Assembly: GCF_030546755.1 (NCBI RefSeq)
Contig: NZ_JAUOPE010000004.1
Span: 280,951-344,950 of the forward strand
Direction: 5' to 3'
Length of the DNA: 64,000 nucleotides
Source of the DNA: Colwellia sp. 1_MG-2023
GTDB lineage: Bacteria; Pseudomonadota; Gammaproteobacteria; Enterobacterales; Alteromonadaceae
The notes below the pieces were generated by a model. It had not been told where the DNA came from, did no database searches, and saw only the letters and a program-made list of their open reading frames with translations. Positions 35,912-45,225 of the stretch are shown in pieces (within the stretch, counting starts at the first letter, position 1; every line of letters starts with the position of its first letter). Made by a program: the position numbers and the translations under genes.

Positions 35912-38389
35912 ATGAGAAATATTTATTATGAGTTTTACAACATGACCTTATCAAACCATAAGTTATCAATGGCAAAAATTATCGTTATTAGCGTCTGTTT
36001 GTTTATGATGATGTTCACGCAACAGGCCAGCGCGCAAGAAAAGTCATTGGCTTTGATGCCTTATCCACAGTCAGTAAAATTATTGCCTGAACAATACACG
36101 TTAACAAAGAATGTGCAATTAAAGGTACAAGGTGTTCATGAAAAACGTCAATCATTTATAAACAAACGTGTCGTTAGCCAATTTGCAAAGCTAGGGCATC
36201 AAGTTATTCAACAACCGTCTGTTGATAGTGAAGGGTTTAGTAAAATCAATTTGATCATCAACCAAGGCAAAGCACACGAAAACTATCAACCAACACTTAA
36301 CAATGATGAAAGTTATCAGTTAAAAATATCTCAACAAGGTATTGATATTTTAGCGAATAATGACTTTGGTGCCTTACATGGCTTAGCGACGCTTATGCAA
36401 TTAATTGCCGCTAATAACTCATCACAAATTACGATTTTACCGCAAGTTGTGATAAATGATTTTCCTCGTTTTCCTTGGCGTGGCTTGATGATTGATAGTG
36501 TTCGTCATTTTATTTCAGTTAAAGCAATAAAACGTCAACTTGATGGTATGGCTATTGCCAAATTAAATGTCTTTCATTGGCATTTAACCGATGATCAAGG
36601 TTGGCGATTTGAATCAAAAGCCTACCCTAAATTACATAAATTAGCGTCTGACGGACAATATTACAGCCAACAAGAAATCAAAGACGTTGTTCACTATGCA
36701 AGTCAGTTAGGTATTCGTGTTGTGCCTGAATTTGATGTGCCAGGTCACGCATCAGCTATTGCTGTGGCGTACCCTGAATTAATTACCGAGAAAAAGCGTT
36801 ACTCAATGGAAGATGGTTGGGGTGTTTTCGACCCATTACTTGACCCAAGTAATCCTGATGTTTACGTATTTATTGATAAAATTGTTGCGGAATTTACTTC
36901 ACTTTTCCCTGATGAGTATTTACATATTGGTGGTGATGAAGTTCACCCCATACAGTGGCAAAAAAGTGAAGCGGTTCAACAGTATATGGCCGAAAACAAC
37001 GTTAAAGACAGCCATGAGTTACAAGTACATTTTAATGAAAAAGTACAAACTATTCTGACAAAACATCAGCGAAAAATGATGGGTTGGGATGAAATTTATC
37101 ACCCTAAATTACCTAAAGATATTATGGTGCAGTCATGGCGAGGAATGGAATCTTTAAGTCAAATTGCGGCCAATCAATACCAAGGGTTATTGTCGACGGG
37201 CTTTTATATCGATCAACCACAGAGCAGTGCTTATCATTATCGTAATGAATTGTTAGCAAAGCGGCCAAATGCAGTAGTTACACCAAGTAGTGAAGATACG
37301 ATTTCGGCGTGGCAATTTACTATGCCACGTTTAAAAGGCAATGCGGTACAAGGCACATTGGCTATGGTTAGTCGCAATAATTATCTTATCCATGCCTATG
37401 TTAAATTAAATAATAATCACTATCAAAAAGTGCAACTTGAACGTCAATTAACTCTACAACAGACGCAAATCAATTTTACTGTAGATAGCTGGATGGGGCC
37501 AACACGTGGTGAATTTGATTTGTCTGACCCAACCACCTTAACTGGCCGTATTTTAGTGGGTAACGCTCATTATGATGTGCAAGGCCAGCAGATAAATGAA
37601 TTTGATTTTACTAGCGTTAAATTATTACCCAATATTTTACCTGAGCATGAAAAAAATATTCTTGGCGGCGAAGCAACACTATGGACAGAGCTTGTTACAG
37701 AAAAAAATATTGATCTCCGTATTTGGCCACGTACCTTTGCAATTGCAGAACGATTATGGTCAGCAAAATCAAGACAAAATATCAATCAGATGTACCAACG
37801 TTTATTTAAAATAAATGCTAGTGCGGCTAAGTTGGGATTACATCATTTACAACAGAATATTAACGGTATTCGTGGGCTAGTATTTCCCGAGACAAGGCTA
37901 AGTTCTTTGATGATGTTAGCGGAACAATTAGAGCCAGCACATTACTATACTCGCCATCATTTAAAGTTTAAAAAAGGTCAATATCACCAAAGAGCTGGCT
38001 TAAATAGCTTTGTTGATTATCTGCCGACTGAAAGTTTAGCTTTGGTCAGTATGCAGCAACAACTTTATGCCTTTAAAGGCGGCGATAAAGCCGGATTACA
38101 AACGATAGTAAATACCATGAGGCAATGGCATACGAGTTATGACGAGGCAATAAAAATTATCAAGAAAAACCCAAAGTTATCAACACTAACTGAAGTTGTT
38201 TACGATGTAAGAACCATCAATACCTTAGGATTAACCGTTGCGCATAGTTGCTTAGCAGGCGTTAAAATAAGAACACCCGAAGTGAAGCGCATTAAGCAGC
38301 ACTTAGCTAATTTACATCGAAATGTAAGAGAGATTTCCTTGGCTTCTGGATTGTTTGTTGAAAAACTACTCGACGCGTGTAAAGCATAA
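35912..38389 (+). CDS. GH20 beta-N-acetylhexosaminidase, secreted (second paralogue)
   Basis: 825 aa; the start could also be Met11 (35942). A signal peptide with the hydrophobic core IIVISVCLFMMMF ends at ASAQ, so it is a soluble periplasmic protein and not a lipoprotein like the GH20 at 15260. The GH20b domain covers about 45-190 and the TIM barrel about 190-640 with catalytic D342-E343 in HIGGDEVHPIQW. A long C-terminal helical region (about 640-825) is not found in short GH20s. It removes terminal beta-GlcNAc residues. In this operon it may split chitobionic acid-type oligosaccharides into GlcNAc and GlcNAc1A (inference). Confidence 0.92.
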   Translation: MRNIYYEFYNMTLSNHKLSMAKIIVISVCLFMMMFTQQASAQEKSLALMPYPQSVKLLPEQYTLTKNVQLKVQGVHEKRQSFINKRVVSQFAKLGHQVIQQPSVDSEGFSKINLIINQGKAHENYQPTLNNDESYQLKISQQGIDILANNDFGALHGLATLMQLIAANNSSQITILPQVVINDFPRFPWRGLMIDSVRHFISVKAIKRQLDGMAIAKLNVFHWHLTDDQGWRFESKAYPKLHKLASDGQYYSQQEIKDVVHYASQLGIRVVPEFDVPGHASAIAVAYPELITEKKRYSMEDGWGVFDPLLDPSNPDVYVFIDKIVAEFTSLFPDEYLHIGGDEVHPIQWQKSEAVQQYMAENNVKDSHELQVHFNEKVQTILTKHQRKMMGWDEIYHPKLPKDIMVQSWRGMESLSQIAANQYQGLLSTGFYIDQPQSSAYHYRNELLAKRPNAVVTPSSEDTISAWQFTMPRLKGNAVQGTLAMVSRNNYLIHAYVKLNNNHYQKVQLERQLTLQQTQINFTVDSWMGPTRGEFDLSDPTTLTGRILVGNAHYDVQGQQINEFDFTSVKLLPNILPEHEKNILGGEATLWTELVTEKNIDLRIWPRTFAIAERLWSAKSRQNINQMYQRLFKINASAAKLGLHHLQQNINGIRGLVFPETRLSSLMMLAEQLEPAHYYTRHHLKFKKGQYHQRAGLNSFVDYLPTESLALVSMQQQLYAFKGGDKAGLQTIVNTMRQWHTSYDEAIKIIKKNPKLSTLTEVVYDVRTINTLGLTVAHSCLAGVKIRTPEVKRIKQHLANLHRNVREISLASGLFVEKLLDACKA

Positions 38390-38412
38390 TGTGGAAAATT
38401 TGTATTAGAATC

Positions 38413-38445
38413 GATCTATTACACCTATTTGGCGTGTAATAGATC
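38413..38445. terminator. Perfect 12-bp hairpin after the second GH20 gene
   Basis: GATCTATTACAC (38413-38424), 9-nt loop, GTGTAATAGATC (38434-38445), starting 24 bp after the stop. No T-tract follows. Probably the 3' end of the operon mRNA; an operator dyad is also possible. Confidence 0.5.
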
Positions 38446-38588
38446 AATATGAAACTGTCAGAAACCTTTACATATGTCGTAATTAAGATTTTCACGTTAG
38501 TGGTAATATGTTGCTTTTCTTAAGTATTGTTAGCGTGGTTCAATAATTGCTTTATTGAGAAAAACTAAAAACTAAAGAAAGGACTCAC

Positions 38589-39428
38589 ATGATAAATTTT
38601 AACAAAAAAATAATATTAACCACTTTTTTACTATTCACTCATTTTTCTATCTCCGCATCAATTATTACATCAGACTTAACCGTTGAAGGCAGTATTGCCC
38701 TTGGTTCAATTGACCAAGTTTCTGGCGTGTGGATCACACCGGATACAACATTTACGGGTAGCATGTCTGTTGGTTCGAATTCGAGTCAAGTTAATCCTTC
38801 TAACCTTCCTGGAGCATTAGATGTTGTTGGAGATAATACGAGTAATGTCGCCATTACAGATACAGATCAGAAGTTAAGCTTTAACACTAATTTGTTCTCG
38901 CATGCTGTAGAATATGAAATTGTTGCCTTTGATTTTAATATGTATATAGAAAACACTCATGCAACAGACACTTTTGAGCTTTATTTTGTTTTTAATTTTC
39001 TAAACGAAGTCAGCACAGAATTTGGCGGCTTTTCTAGCTCTTTGATCAGTCTTTATGATAACAATGATGAGTTCTTATATTCAGATATCATCTCAGATGC
39101 TGATTTTGGTAATGAGCATAATGGAGCCCCTTTGCCTCCTCCTTATGGTGGTCCAGTTGCAGATTCAGGGTATTTCAACTTCTCACATACCTTATTAGCA
39201 GGTGAAAGTTTAAATATTACTGGGATGATAGAAGCTTCCTTTGGTTTTATTCCCCCTGGCGTTACCCCGGCTATGCAAAAATCATTCGGAGAATTAGGCC
39301 TTAATGATGTGCGTCAAATTCATGTTGGCCAGCCACCTACAAGTGTGCCAGAGCCTTCTTCTTTCATTCTGTTTTTATCAATATTTATTCTATCTATCCG
39401 TTCAAAAATAAAACGTTCAAAAATATAA
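38589..39428 (+). CDS. PEP-CTERM sorting domain surface protein
   Basis: 279 aa. It has an N-terminal Sec signal (IILTTFLLFTHFSISAS). The mature part is Thr/Ser/Asp/Asn-rich with no Cys. The C-terminus is VPEPSSFILFLSIFILS (about 254-270) followed by the basic tail RSKIKRSKI. That is the tripartite PEP-CTERM signal: a VPEP motif, one membrane span and a basic end. Such proteins are cut and anchored by an exosortase and are usually tied to exopolysaccharide production. No exosortase gene is in the window. The passenger domain is not recognised; it is beta-rich by appearance. Confidence 0.85.
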   Translation: MINFNKKIILTTFLLFTHFSISASIITSDLTVEGSIALGSIDQVSGVWITPDTTFTGSMSVGSNSSQVNPSNLPGALDVVGDNTSNVAITDTDQKLSFNTNLFSHAVEYEIVAFDFNMYIENTHATDTFELYFVFNFLNEVSTEFGGFSSSLISLYDNNDEFLYSDIISDADFGNEHNGAPLPPPYGGPVADSGYFNFSHTLLAGESLNITGMIEASFGFIPPGVTPAMQKSFGELGLNDVRQIHVGQPPTSVPEPSSFILFLSIFILSIRSKIKRSKI

Positions 39429-39457
39429 AACATTTAAAAATAAAAAAGGATTTAACC

Positions 39458-40159
39458 ATGAAAAATTTATATAAAAAAATTGCCTTACTGTTAATATTAT
39501 TACCGAGTCTATTCATTGGTAAAAGCGCCCTAGCTTGTAGCTCATTCGAATCAATGCTTGGTTCTATGTGTGTATTCGCGGGTAATTTCGCGCCTCGAGG
39601 GTATGCATTGGCTCAAGGCCAGTTGCTTCCTATCAGTCAAAACAGTGCACTATTTTCAATTTTAGGTACAACATATGGCGGCAATGGATATACAACCTTT
39701 GCCTTGCCTGATACGCGAGGTCGTTCGGTTATTGGATCGGGACATGGACCAGGTTTACAAGACTATCGACTTGGTCAAAAAAGTGGACGAGAATTTCAGA
39801 CGTTAACTACTATTCATATGCCGTCACATACTCATACGGCGACAACAACAGTTGTAAATGATGTGACAATTGATGGTGTTGCTGATTTAAATGCCGTTAA
39901 TGGGCGCTCTTCTAGTAATACTCCAGGCGGTAAAGCTTTAGGCCAAAGTCCTAATCGTCAAAATATTTACAGTGCATCAGCGCCGAGTGTAGCCATGCAT
40001 CCAGACTCTATAGCGTTAAACTTATCGGGTGCGGTAACTTCTACAGCAACCACCAACGTTAATGCAAATGGCGCAGGACAACAATTTGATATCAGAGCAC
40101 CTTATATCACCATGAATTGGATTATAGCAACTCAAGGAACATTTCCATCAAGGAATTAA
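39458..40159 (+). CDS. Secreted phage-tail-collar-domain protein (MdpB-like)
   Basis: 233 aa. The signal peptide ends near SALACSS. The collar domain begins CVFAGNFAPRGYALAQGQLL and continues with LFSILGTTYGGNGYTTFALPDTRGR, the hallmark of the tail-collar/microcystin-dependent-protein family. A Thr/Val/Asn-rich middle follows, and the protein ends IRAPYITMNWIIATQGTFPSR. Unlike phage collar proteins it carries a Sec signal and stands alone with no other phage genes. Function is unknown; such proteins are often surface-exposed. It ends 3 bp before the next gene, so an operon is likely. Confidence 0.85.
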   Translation: MKNLYKKIALLLILLPSLFIGKSALACSSFESMLGSMCVFAGNFAPRGYALAQGQLLPISQNSALFSILGTTYGGNGYTTFALPDTRGRSVIGSGHGPGLQDYRLGQKSGREFQTLTTIHMPSHTHTATTTVVNDVTIDGVADLNAVNGRSSSNTPGGKALGQSPNRQNIYSASAPSVAMHPDSIALNLSGAVTSTATTNVNANGAGQQFDIRAPYITMNWIIATQGTFPSRN

Positions 40160-40162
40160 TTC

Positions 40163-41140
40163 ATGAGATTTAATACCTACAAACAGCTCGTTATCGGGCT
40201 GTTTTTTATTGTCTTTAGCCAAAATATACTAGCTAATAAACAAGACTCAAATCAATCATTACAAGTTGCACAACAATTACTTGCAGAAGAAAAGTTTGAT
40301 CAATCGTTTAAACTTTTTGAAGCGCTTGCCAAAAATAATCATTCGCTTGCAAACATGACACTTGGCTTATTTTATAAATTAGGCTGGGGTAAAGTGGAAA
40401 AAAATAACTCTCAAGCGTGTCATTGGTTTTATCAAGCGGCATTATCTGAGATCCCACAAGCTCAAAAAGAGTTTGCTGACTGTATCAATTTTAACTATCT
40501 TGCCGCTCCCCTTGAATCACAACTAACTGACGTAGAATCGCTGCCAAGCTATTGGTATAAAAAAGCTTTTGAAAATGGCTTGCATGATGCAGGCTGTGAT
40601 ATTGGCAGATTATATTTAGATTCGAAATGGCAAAACCAAGATATTAAAAAAGTAATTGAATGGTGTACGCCTGCCGCAGAGCGGAGTGCAGTTGCTGCAC
40701 AAATTACCTTAGGTGATGCATATGTTTTATCTTCACCATTACAAAATGTTGCTAGGGCAGAATATTGGTATCAACAGGCTGTTCAGCGCAATTCAGGACA
40801 GGCAGCGTTTAAATTGGCGAATCTTTATTATTCTATGGTGATAACTCAGCAAGATGATACTGATTTAATGGAAAAAGCGGTTTTGATGATGGAAACCTCT
40901 TCCTCATTAAAATATGCCCCATCTTATGAAAAAACAGCAGCTATATATTGGCGAAAGTTAGCAACTGTTGACGCCGAAAATGCGTCCTCAGTGTTGGCCA
41001 AATCTTACTTGTGGGCTAAAACGGCATACCAAGTTAACCCTAGTCAAGAGAACCTTGATTTTTTAATGCTGATAACCAATGAAATGCCTGAAAGTTGGCA
41101 ACCTAAATTAGACGAACAGGTGAATAACTTTCTAGATTAG
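40163..41140 (+). CDS. Sel1-like repeat (SLR/TPR) periplasmic protein
   Basis: 325 aa. Signal peptide up to about residue 24 (QNILANKQ). Then alpha-helical Sel1-type repeats follow, for instance ANMTLGLFYKLGWGKVEKNN with ACHWFYQAA, and AAQITLGDAYVLSSP with RAEYWYQQA. These are protein-protein interaction scaffolds. It begins 3 bp after the collar-domain gene, so the two probably act together at the cell surface. The exact role is not known. It ends convergently 7 bp from the alpha/beta hydrolase. Confidence 0.78.
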   Translation: MRFNTYKQLVIGLFFIVFSQNILANKQDSNQSLQVAQQLLAEEKFDQSFKLFEALAKNNHSLANMTLGLFYKLGWGKVEKNNSQACHWFYQAALSEIPQAQKEFADCINFNYLAAPLESQLTDVESLPSYWYKKAFENGLHDAGCDIGRLYLDSKWQNQDIKKVIEWCTPAAERSAVAAQITLGDAYVLSSPLQNVARAEYWYQQAVQRNSGQAAFKLANLYYSMVITQQDDTDLMEKAVLMMETSSSLKYAPSYEKTAAIYWRKLATVDAENASSVLAKSYLWAKTAYQVNPSQENLDFLMLITNEMPESWQPKLDEQVNNFLD

Positions 41141-41147
41141 TTAACGG

Positions 41148-42092
41148 TTAAGCCATTTGTTGAAGTACACTTTGGCTAAGCCAAGAGTCAGGAATTGATA
41201 AGTCGAGAATAACATCGAAATGGTTTTTACCCTCAATTTCAGTGAATGACGAGTGGATGTTTTGTTTTGTTAATCGTTGCTTCATTGCGTTAGTTTGTCG
41301 TTTAAATTCATTGGTTTCGTTATCACCATACGCCAGAATAACTTTACAGTCAGGTAAGGGTATATTTGCTGTATGATTACTTTCTAAATCGATCAAAAGC
41401 GGACTATTTTCAATGATTTCTTGTGATGTTAATTGCAAAGGTTTGTTGATATAGGTTTGCGCAATCGGAGTTAGATCATAAATACCGCTAACGGCACATA
41501 TGCCTTTGATTATATTTGACTTAACTGTGAGGTATTGTGACCAATCAGTAAGCGCCAACATCATGGCTAAATGCCCACCCGCCGAACTGCCAGAAAGATA
41601 AATTTCATTGTTATCATACCCATATTCATTCGCGTGTTGATAAAGCCAAACGATGGCTTGTCGACATTGCTCAACAATTTCTGTCAATGTTGCTTGTGGG
41701 GCTAGTGAATAATTAATGACGGCAAAATGAAAGCCTTGCTGTTGAAAGTTATTGGCGGCAAAACAAGATTCATTTTTTGAAAGCTCTTGCCAATAGCCAC
41801 CATGAAAATAAACATGAATTTTCTTTTGAACGTTGCCTGAATCAAATGGCAGAAATAAATCTAGTACTTCATCTTTTGAATAACCATATTGAAGATTTTC
41901 CAACACTTTATGTTGTTGCTGTGCATAAAGGAGGTTTTGCTGGCTCAACGTGAGGTATTGGTTAATGTAGACGTTAATATCATCTATGCAACTACTCGGT
42001 GAGTATTCTTGTTCAAGTGATTTTAAATCGAAGTCTTGATAGAGCAAGTGATTGTTTTTTATTTTAGACAAATGAGCCTCTGCTATTTCCAC
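41148..42092 (-). CDS. Alpha/beta hydrolase, candidate kynurenine formamidase (arylformamidase)
   Basis: 314 aa from a GTG start (no clear RBS; a TTG at 42071 preceded by AGAGG is an alternative). HVYFHGGYWQ (oxyanion motif HGGxW, 97-101), nucleophile S170 in SGSSAGGHLA, an acid in the AYGDNETNEF region and His291 in GKNHFDV form the triad. The HGGYW motif and the GDNETNEFKRQT segment are those of the AFMID/arylformamidase-like branch of the HSL group. This activity is the one missing from the tryptophan operon: N-formylkynurenine to kynurenine plus formate. The alternative is a general carboxylesterase. It is monocistronic, convergent with the Sel1 gene and divergent from the aminopeptidase gene. 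Confidence 0.7.
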   Translation of the reverse strand: MEIAEAHLSKIKNNHLLYQDFDLKSLEQEYSPSSCIDDINVYINQYLTLSQQNLLYAQQQHKVLENLQYGYSKDEVLDLFLPFDSGNVQKKIHVYFHGGYWQELSKNESCFAANNFQQQGFHFAVINYSLAPQATLTEIVEQCRQAIVWLYQHANEYGYDNNEIYLSGSSAGGHLAMMLALTDWSQYLTVKSNIIKGICAVSGIYDLTPIAQTYINKPLQLTSQEIIENSPLLIDLESNHTANIPLPDCKVILAYGDNETNEFKRQTNAMKQRLTKQNIHSSFTEIEGKNHFDVILDLSIPDSWLSQSVLQQMA

Positions 42093-42376
42093 ACGGCTAT
42101 TTAAGTTAAGCCAAAATTTCAGTCAAATATTTCGATAATGGGTAATTGTTTGTTTCACTATAGATAATTTGAGAGTCGTTAAATAATGATTTTTGTTTTA
42201 GTTAATCATTCATTTATCTGATAAATCAGTTAATTTATCTCAAAACCCAAGATATACAATATAATGCCCTGACGTACTTGAAAACTTATGATATAAAACC
42301 CCGTTAACAAATTTGCTACATAAAAAATAATGATAAAAGCATAAAACCTAAATAACTAACAACAAGGTTCCACATA

Positions 42377-45076
42377 ATGAACATAGTAAAATCTCGCCTT
42401 AAGAATGCGCTAGCTTTAGCTATTGCTGCCTCTGCGATAAGCTTAACTGCATGTGAAGAAAACACTGCTCAAGCGCCTCAATCCCCGTCTGTTGCTGAAC
42501 AAACTGCGATAGCTAAAGTAACACGTCAAAATAGCGAATCCTTATATGAGGATTATGCGAAAATGCGTGCTCAGCAAGTTAATAATGTTACTTACAACTT
42601 ACAAGTTACCCTAGATAACAAAACGGAAAGTTTTTCTGGGGTAACGGATCTTAGTTTTGATTTAGTCGCCAACAATCAAAACGACCTAACCATTGATTTT
42701 GAAATGGGGTCGGTAAATTCAGTAAAAGTAAATGGTAAACCGGTTTCATTTACTTATGAAAAATGGTTTATCACAGTGCCTGCCGCTGAGTTAGCAGAAG
42801 GTAAAAATACAGTTACCGTTGATTATCAACGTCCTTATGCGACCGATGGCTCAGGTTTACATCGTTTTGTAGACCCTGAAAATGGCGAAGTGTATTTATA
42901 CACAGACTTTGAACCTTATGATGCGAACCGTTTATTTCCACATTTTGATCAGCCTGACTTAAAAGCTAAATACACCATGCAGGTAACAGCGCCAAGTCAT
43001 TGGAAAGTAATTACTTCAGTGCGTGAAACGGCAATTGATCAACAAGGTGAAAACAATGTTTGGAACTTCCCAGAGTCAGCCAAGTTTTCTTCTTATATTT
43101 TCTCTCTTCATGCGGGTAACTACGCCGTATGGGAAGATAAATTTGAAGATATTCCGCTGCGATTGTTTGCTCGCCAAAGTTTAGCGGAATATGTAAAAAC
43201 GGAAGAATGGTTCGAACCAACGAAACAAAGCTTTAAATTTTTTAATGACTATTTTGATGTTCGCTACCCGTTTGTGAAATACGATCAAATTGTTGCGCCT
43301 GATTTTAATGCTGGCGCAATGGAAAACGTTGCGGCAGTTACGTTTAACGAAGGTTATATTGCGCGTGGAGAAAAATCGACACTGGCAAAAATGGGTTTAG
43401 CCAATGTTATCGCTCATGAAATGGCACATATGTGGTTTGGCGATTTAGTAACTATGCGCTGGTGGAATGGCTTATGGTTAAACGAAAGTTTCGCCACTTA
43501 TATGGCAAATTTAGCGATTAATGAAGCGAGTGACTTTGAAAACGCCTGGGATGTTTTCTATTCAGGGACTAAACAATGGGCATACAGAAGTGATGACTCA
43601 GTAAATACTCATGCGATTGAATTGCCGGTACCTTCAACAGGTGATGCGTTAACTAACTTTGATGGCATTACTTACGGTAAAGGTGCGTCAGTACTGAAGC
43701 AATTGCCTTATTACTTAGGTGAAGAAAACTTCCGCGTTGGCGTGAGTAATTATCTGAAAAAATTCTCATATAAAAATACTGAGCTTGATGATTTTATTGG
43801 CGAATTGGGTAAAGCTGCTGGTAAAGATATGACGCAGTGGACACAAGACTGGTTATACAATGCCGGCTTAAATACTATTAAAGTGAATTATCAATGTAGC
43901 GATAATAAAATTAGCCAATTGAACATTGAACAAACAGCGCCGTCTGATTATCCAACGTTACGTGAGCAACGTGTACAAGTTGGCTTATATAATTATGCTG
44001 ATAATAAGATGACTTTAACGACAGCAATTCCGGTGACTTATAAAGGCGCGAATACGGAAGTTACAGCAGCAATTGGTCAAGCATGTCCTGATCTTGTTTA
44101 TCCTAACGAAGCTGATTGGGGCTTTGTTAAAGTTGATTTAGATGACAAGTCACTTGCCTCAGTTGAAAAACATATCAATGCCGTTGAAAGCACCACAATG
44201 CGATTAATGTTATGGCAAAGTTTGTCTGACAGTGTTCGTGATGCCAACTTAGCAGCTGACAAATTTGTGCACTTTGCTATTGCCAATATCGAAGGTGAAA
44301 CTGACTACAACGTCGTGCGAAAAATTGCCGGAAGTTTAACCACAGCATTGCGCTATTTAACAACGGCAACTCGTTTGGAGCAGAAAGATTATGCTGATTT
44401 ATATCGTGAAGTTGAAGACTTATATTTAGGTTTACTAGAAAAAGCTGAAGCGGGTTCTGATTTTCAAAAAATGTGGTATAGCCGTTATGTGTCTATGTCT
44501 AAGTCTGATAAACATTTAAAAAACCTTTTAAATGTTCTACAAGGCGAAAAATCGTATGATGGTTTAACGATCGACCAAGATAAGCGTTGGAAGATTCTTA
44601 CGCAATTAAATCGTTATCAACACGGAAACTATGCAGCTTTACTTGAAGCCGAAAAAGCGAAAGATAATTCAGACAGCGGCATTAAAAGCGCGATATATGC
44701 TGAAGTACTTCGCCCAGAAGAACAAGTAAAAGCTAAATGGTTTGATGTGGTGGTGAATAACCCAGACAACTTAAAACTTTCAACATTGCGCTACATCATG
44801 TGGGGGTTATTCCCATCAGATCAAGGTAAGCTTGAAGCTCCTTATAAAGCAAAAATTCTAGCGCATATTCCCAAGTTGAACGAAGGTAGCGATTTAGAAT
44901 TATTAAGTGCATTTACCGGTTCAATGTTACCGACAGAATGTACGGCTGAAAGTGAGACTGAATTGGCAAAACTTGTTGATGATTATAAAGACATGAAACC
45001 ACAAGCGTTAAAGTCAGTTAAAGCACAACATCAAAATGTCGAACGATGTGTGAAAGCATTAACATTACTTAAGTAA
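42377..45076 (+). CDS. pepN: M1-family aminopeptidase N, lipoprotein
   Basis: 899 aa. Lipoprotein signal SLTAC (Cys26). GAMENVAAVTF is the exopeptidase GxMEN motif. The zinc site HEMAH (H347, E348, H351) with WLNESFATYM (E370, 18 residues after H351) is intact, and the TYGKGASVL region contains the transition-state Tyr further on. The C-terminal alpha domain (about 560-899) corresponds to the ERAP1-type domain. It removes N-terminal residues from peptides, here outside the cytoplasm, unlike cytosolic E. coli PepN. A single gene with a strong terminator. Confidence 0.92.
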   Translation: MNIVKSRLKNALALAIAASAISLTACEENTAQAPQSPSVAEQTAIAKVTRQNSESLYEDYAKMRAQQVNNVTYNLQVTLDNKTESFSGVTDLSFDLVANNQNDLTIDFEMGSVNSVKVNGKPVSFTYEKWFITVPAAELAEGKNTVTVDYQRPYATDGSGLHRFVDPENGEVYLYTDFEPYDANRLFPHFDQPDLKAKYTMQVTAPSHWKVITSVRETAIDQQGENNVWNFPESAKFSSYIFSLHAGNYAVWEDKFEDIPLRLFARQSLAEYVKTEEWFEPTKQSFKFFNDYFDVRYPFVKYDQIVAPDFNAGAMENVAAVTFNEGYIARGEKSTLAKMGLANVIAHEMAHMWFGDLVTMRWWNGLWLNESFATYMANLAINEASDFENAWDVFYSGTKQWAYRSDDSVNTHAIELPVPSTGDALTNFDGITYGKGASVLKQLPYYLGEENFRVGVSNYLKKFSYKNTELDDFIGELGKAAGKDMTQWTQDWLYNAGLNTIKVNYQCSDNKISQLNIEQTAPSDYPTLREQRVQVGLYNYADNKMTLTTAIPVTYKGANTEVTAAIGQACPDLVYPNEADWGFVKVDLDDKSLASVEKHINAVESTTMRLMLWQSLSDSVRDANLAADKFVHFAIANIEGETDYNVVRKIAGSLTTALRYLTTATRLEQKDYADLYREVEDLYLGLLEKAEAGSDFQKMWYSRYVSMSKSDKHLKNLLNVLQGEKSYDGLTIDQDKRWKILTQLNRYQHGNYAALLEAEKAKDNSDSGIKSAIYAEVLRPEEQVKAKWFDVVVNNPDNLKLSTLRYIMWGLFPSDQGKLEAPYKAKILAHIPKLNEGSDLELLSAFTGSMLPTECTAESETELAKLVDDYKDMKPQALKSVKAQHQNVERCVKALTLLK

Positions 45077-45097
45077 TTTTCGATTAACCTTGTGAAC

Positions 45098-45127
45098 AAA
45101 AAGCACTTCCATCGAAGTGCTTTTTTT
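45098..45127 (+). terminator. Intrinsic terminator after pepN (copy 1 of a repeated hairpin)
   Basis: Stem AAGCACTTC/GAAGTGCTT around CATC, then seven T. The 26 nt at 45101-45126 recur exactly at 48001-48026. Confidence 0.92.
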
Positions 45128-45165
45128 GTATATTGAAAAGTAAATACAATTTAATTGATATATTT

Positions 45166-45194
45166 TGTAACCCTTTTACATTTTCATTTGTCTA
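45166..45194 (+). promoter_or_regulatory. Candidate ECF-sigma autoregulatory promoter
   Basis: TGTAACCC (45166-45173) and GTCTA (45190-45194) are separated by 16 bp and lie 31 bp before the ECF sigma gene. The AAC core at -35 and a GTC-type -10 are typical of ECF promoters, so the operon may be transcribed by its own sigma factor. This is inferred from motif and position only. Confidence 0.45.
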
Positions 45195-45225
45195 TCTATA
45201 TAACGACTAATTAAAAGAACGTTTA

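Noticed and set aside
39458..40159. Prophage remnant suggested by the tail-collar domain
   Set aside because: The protein has a Sec signal peptide, normal codon use for the window, and no capsid, terminase, integrase or lysis genes nearby.
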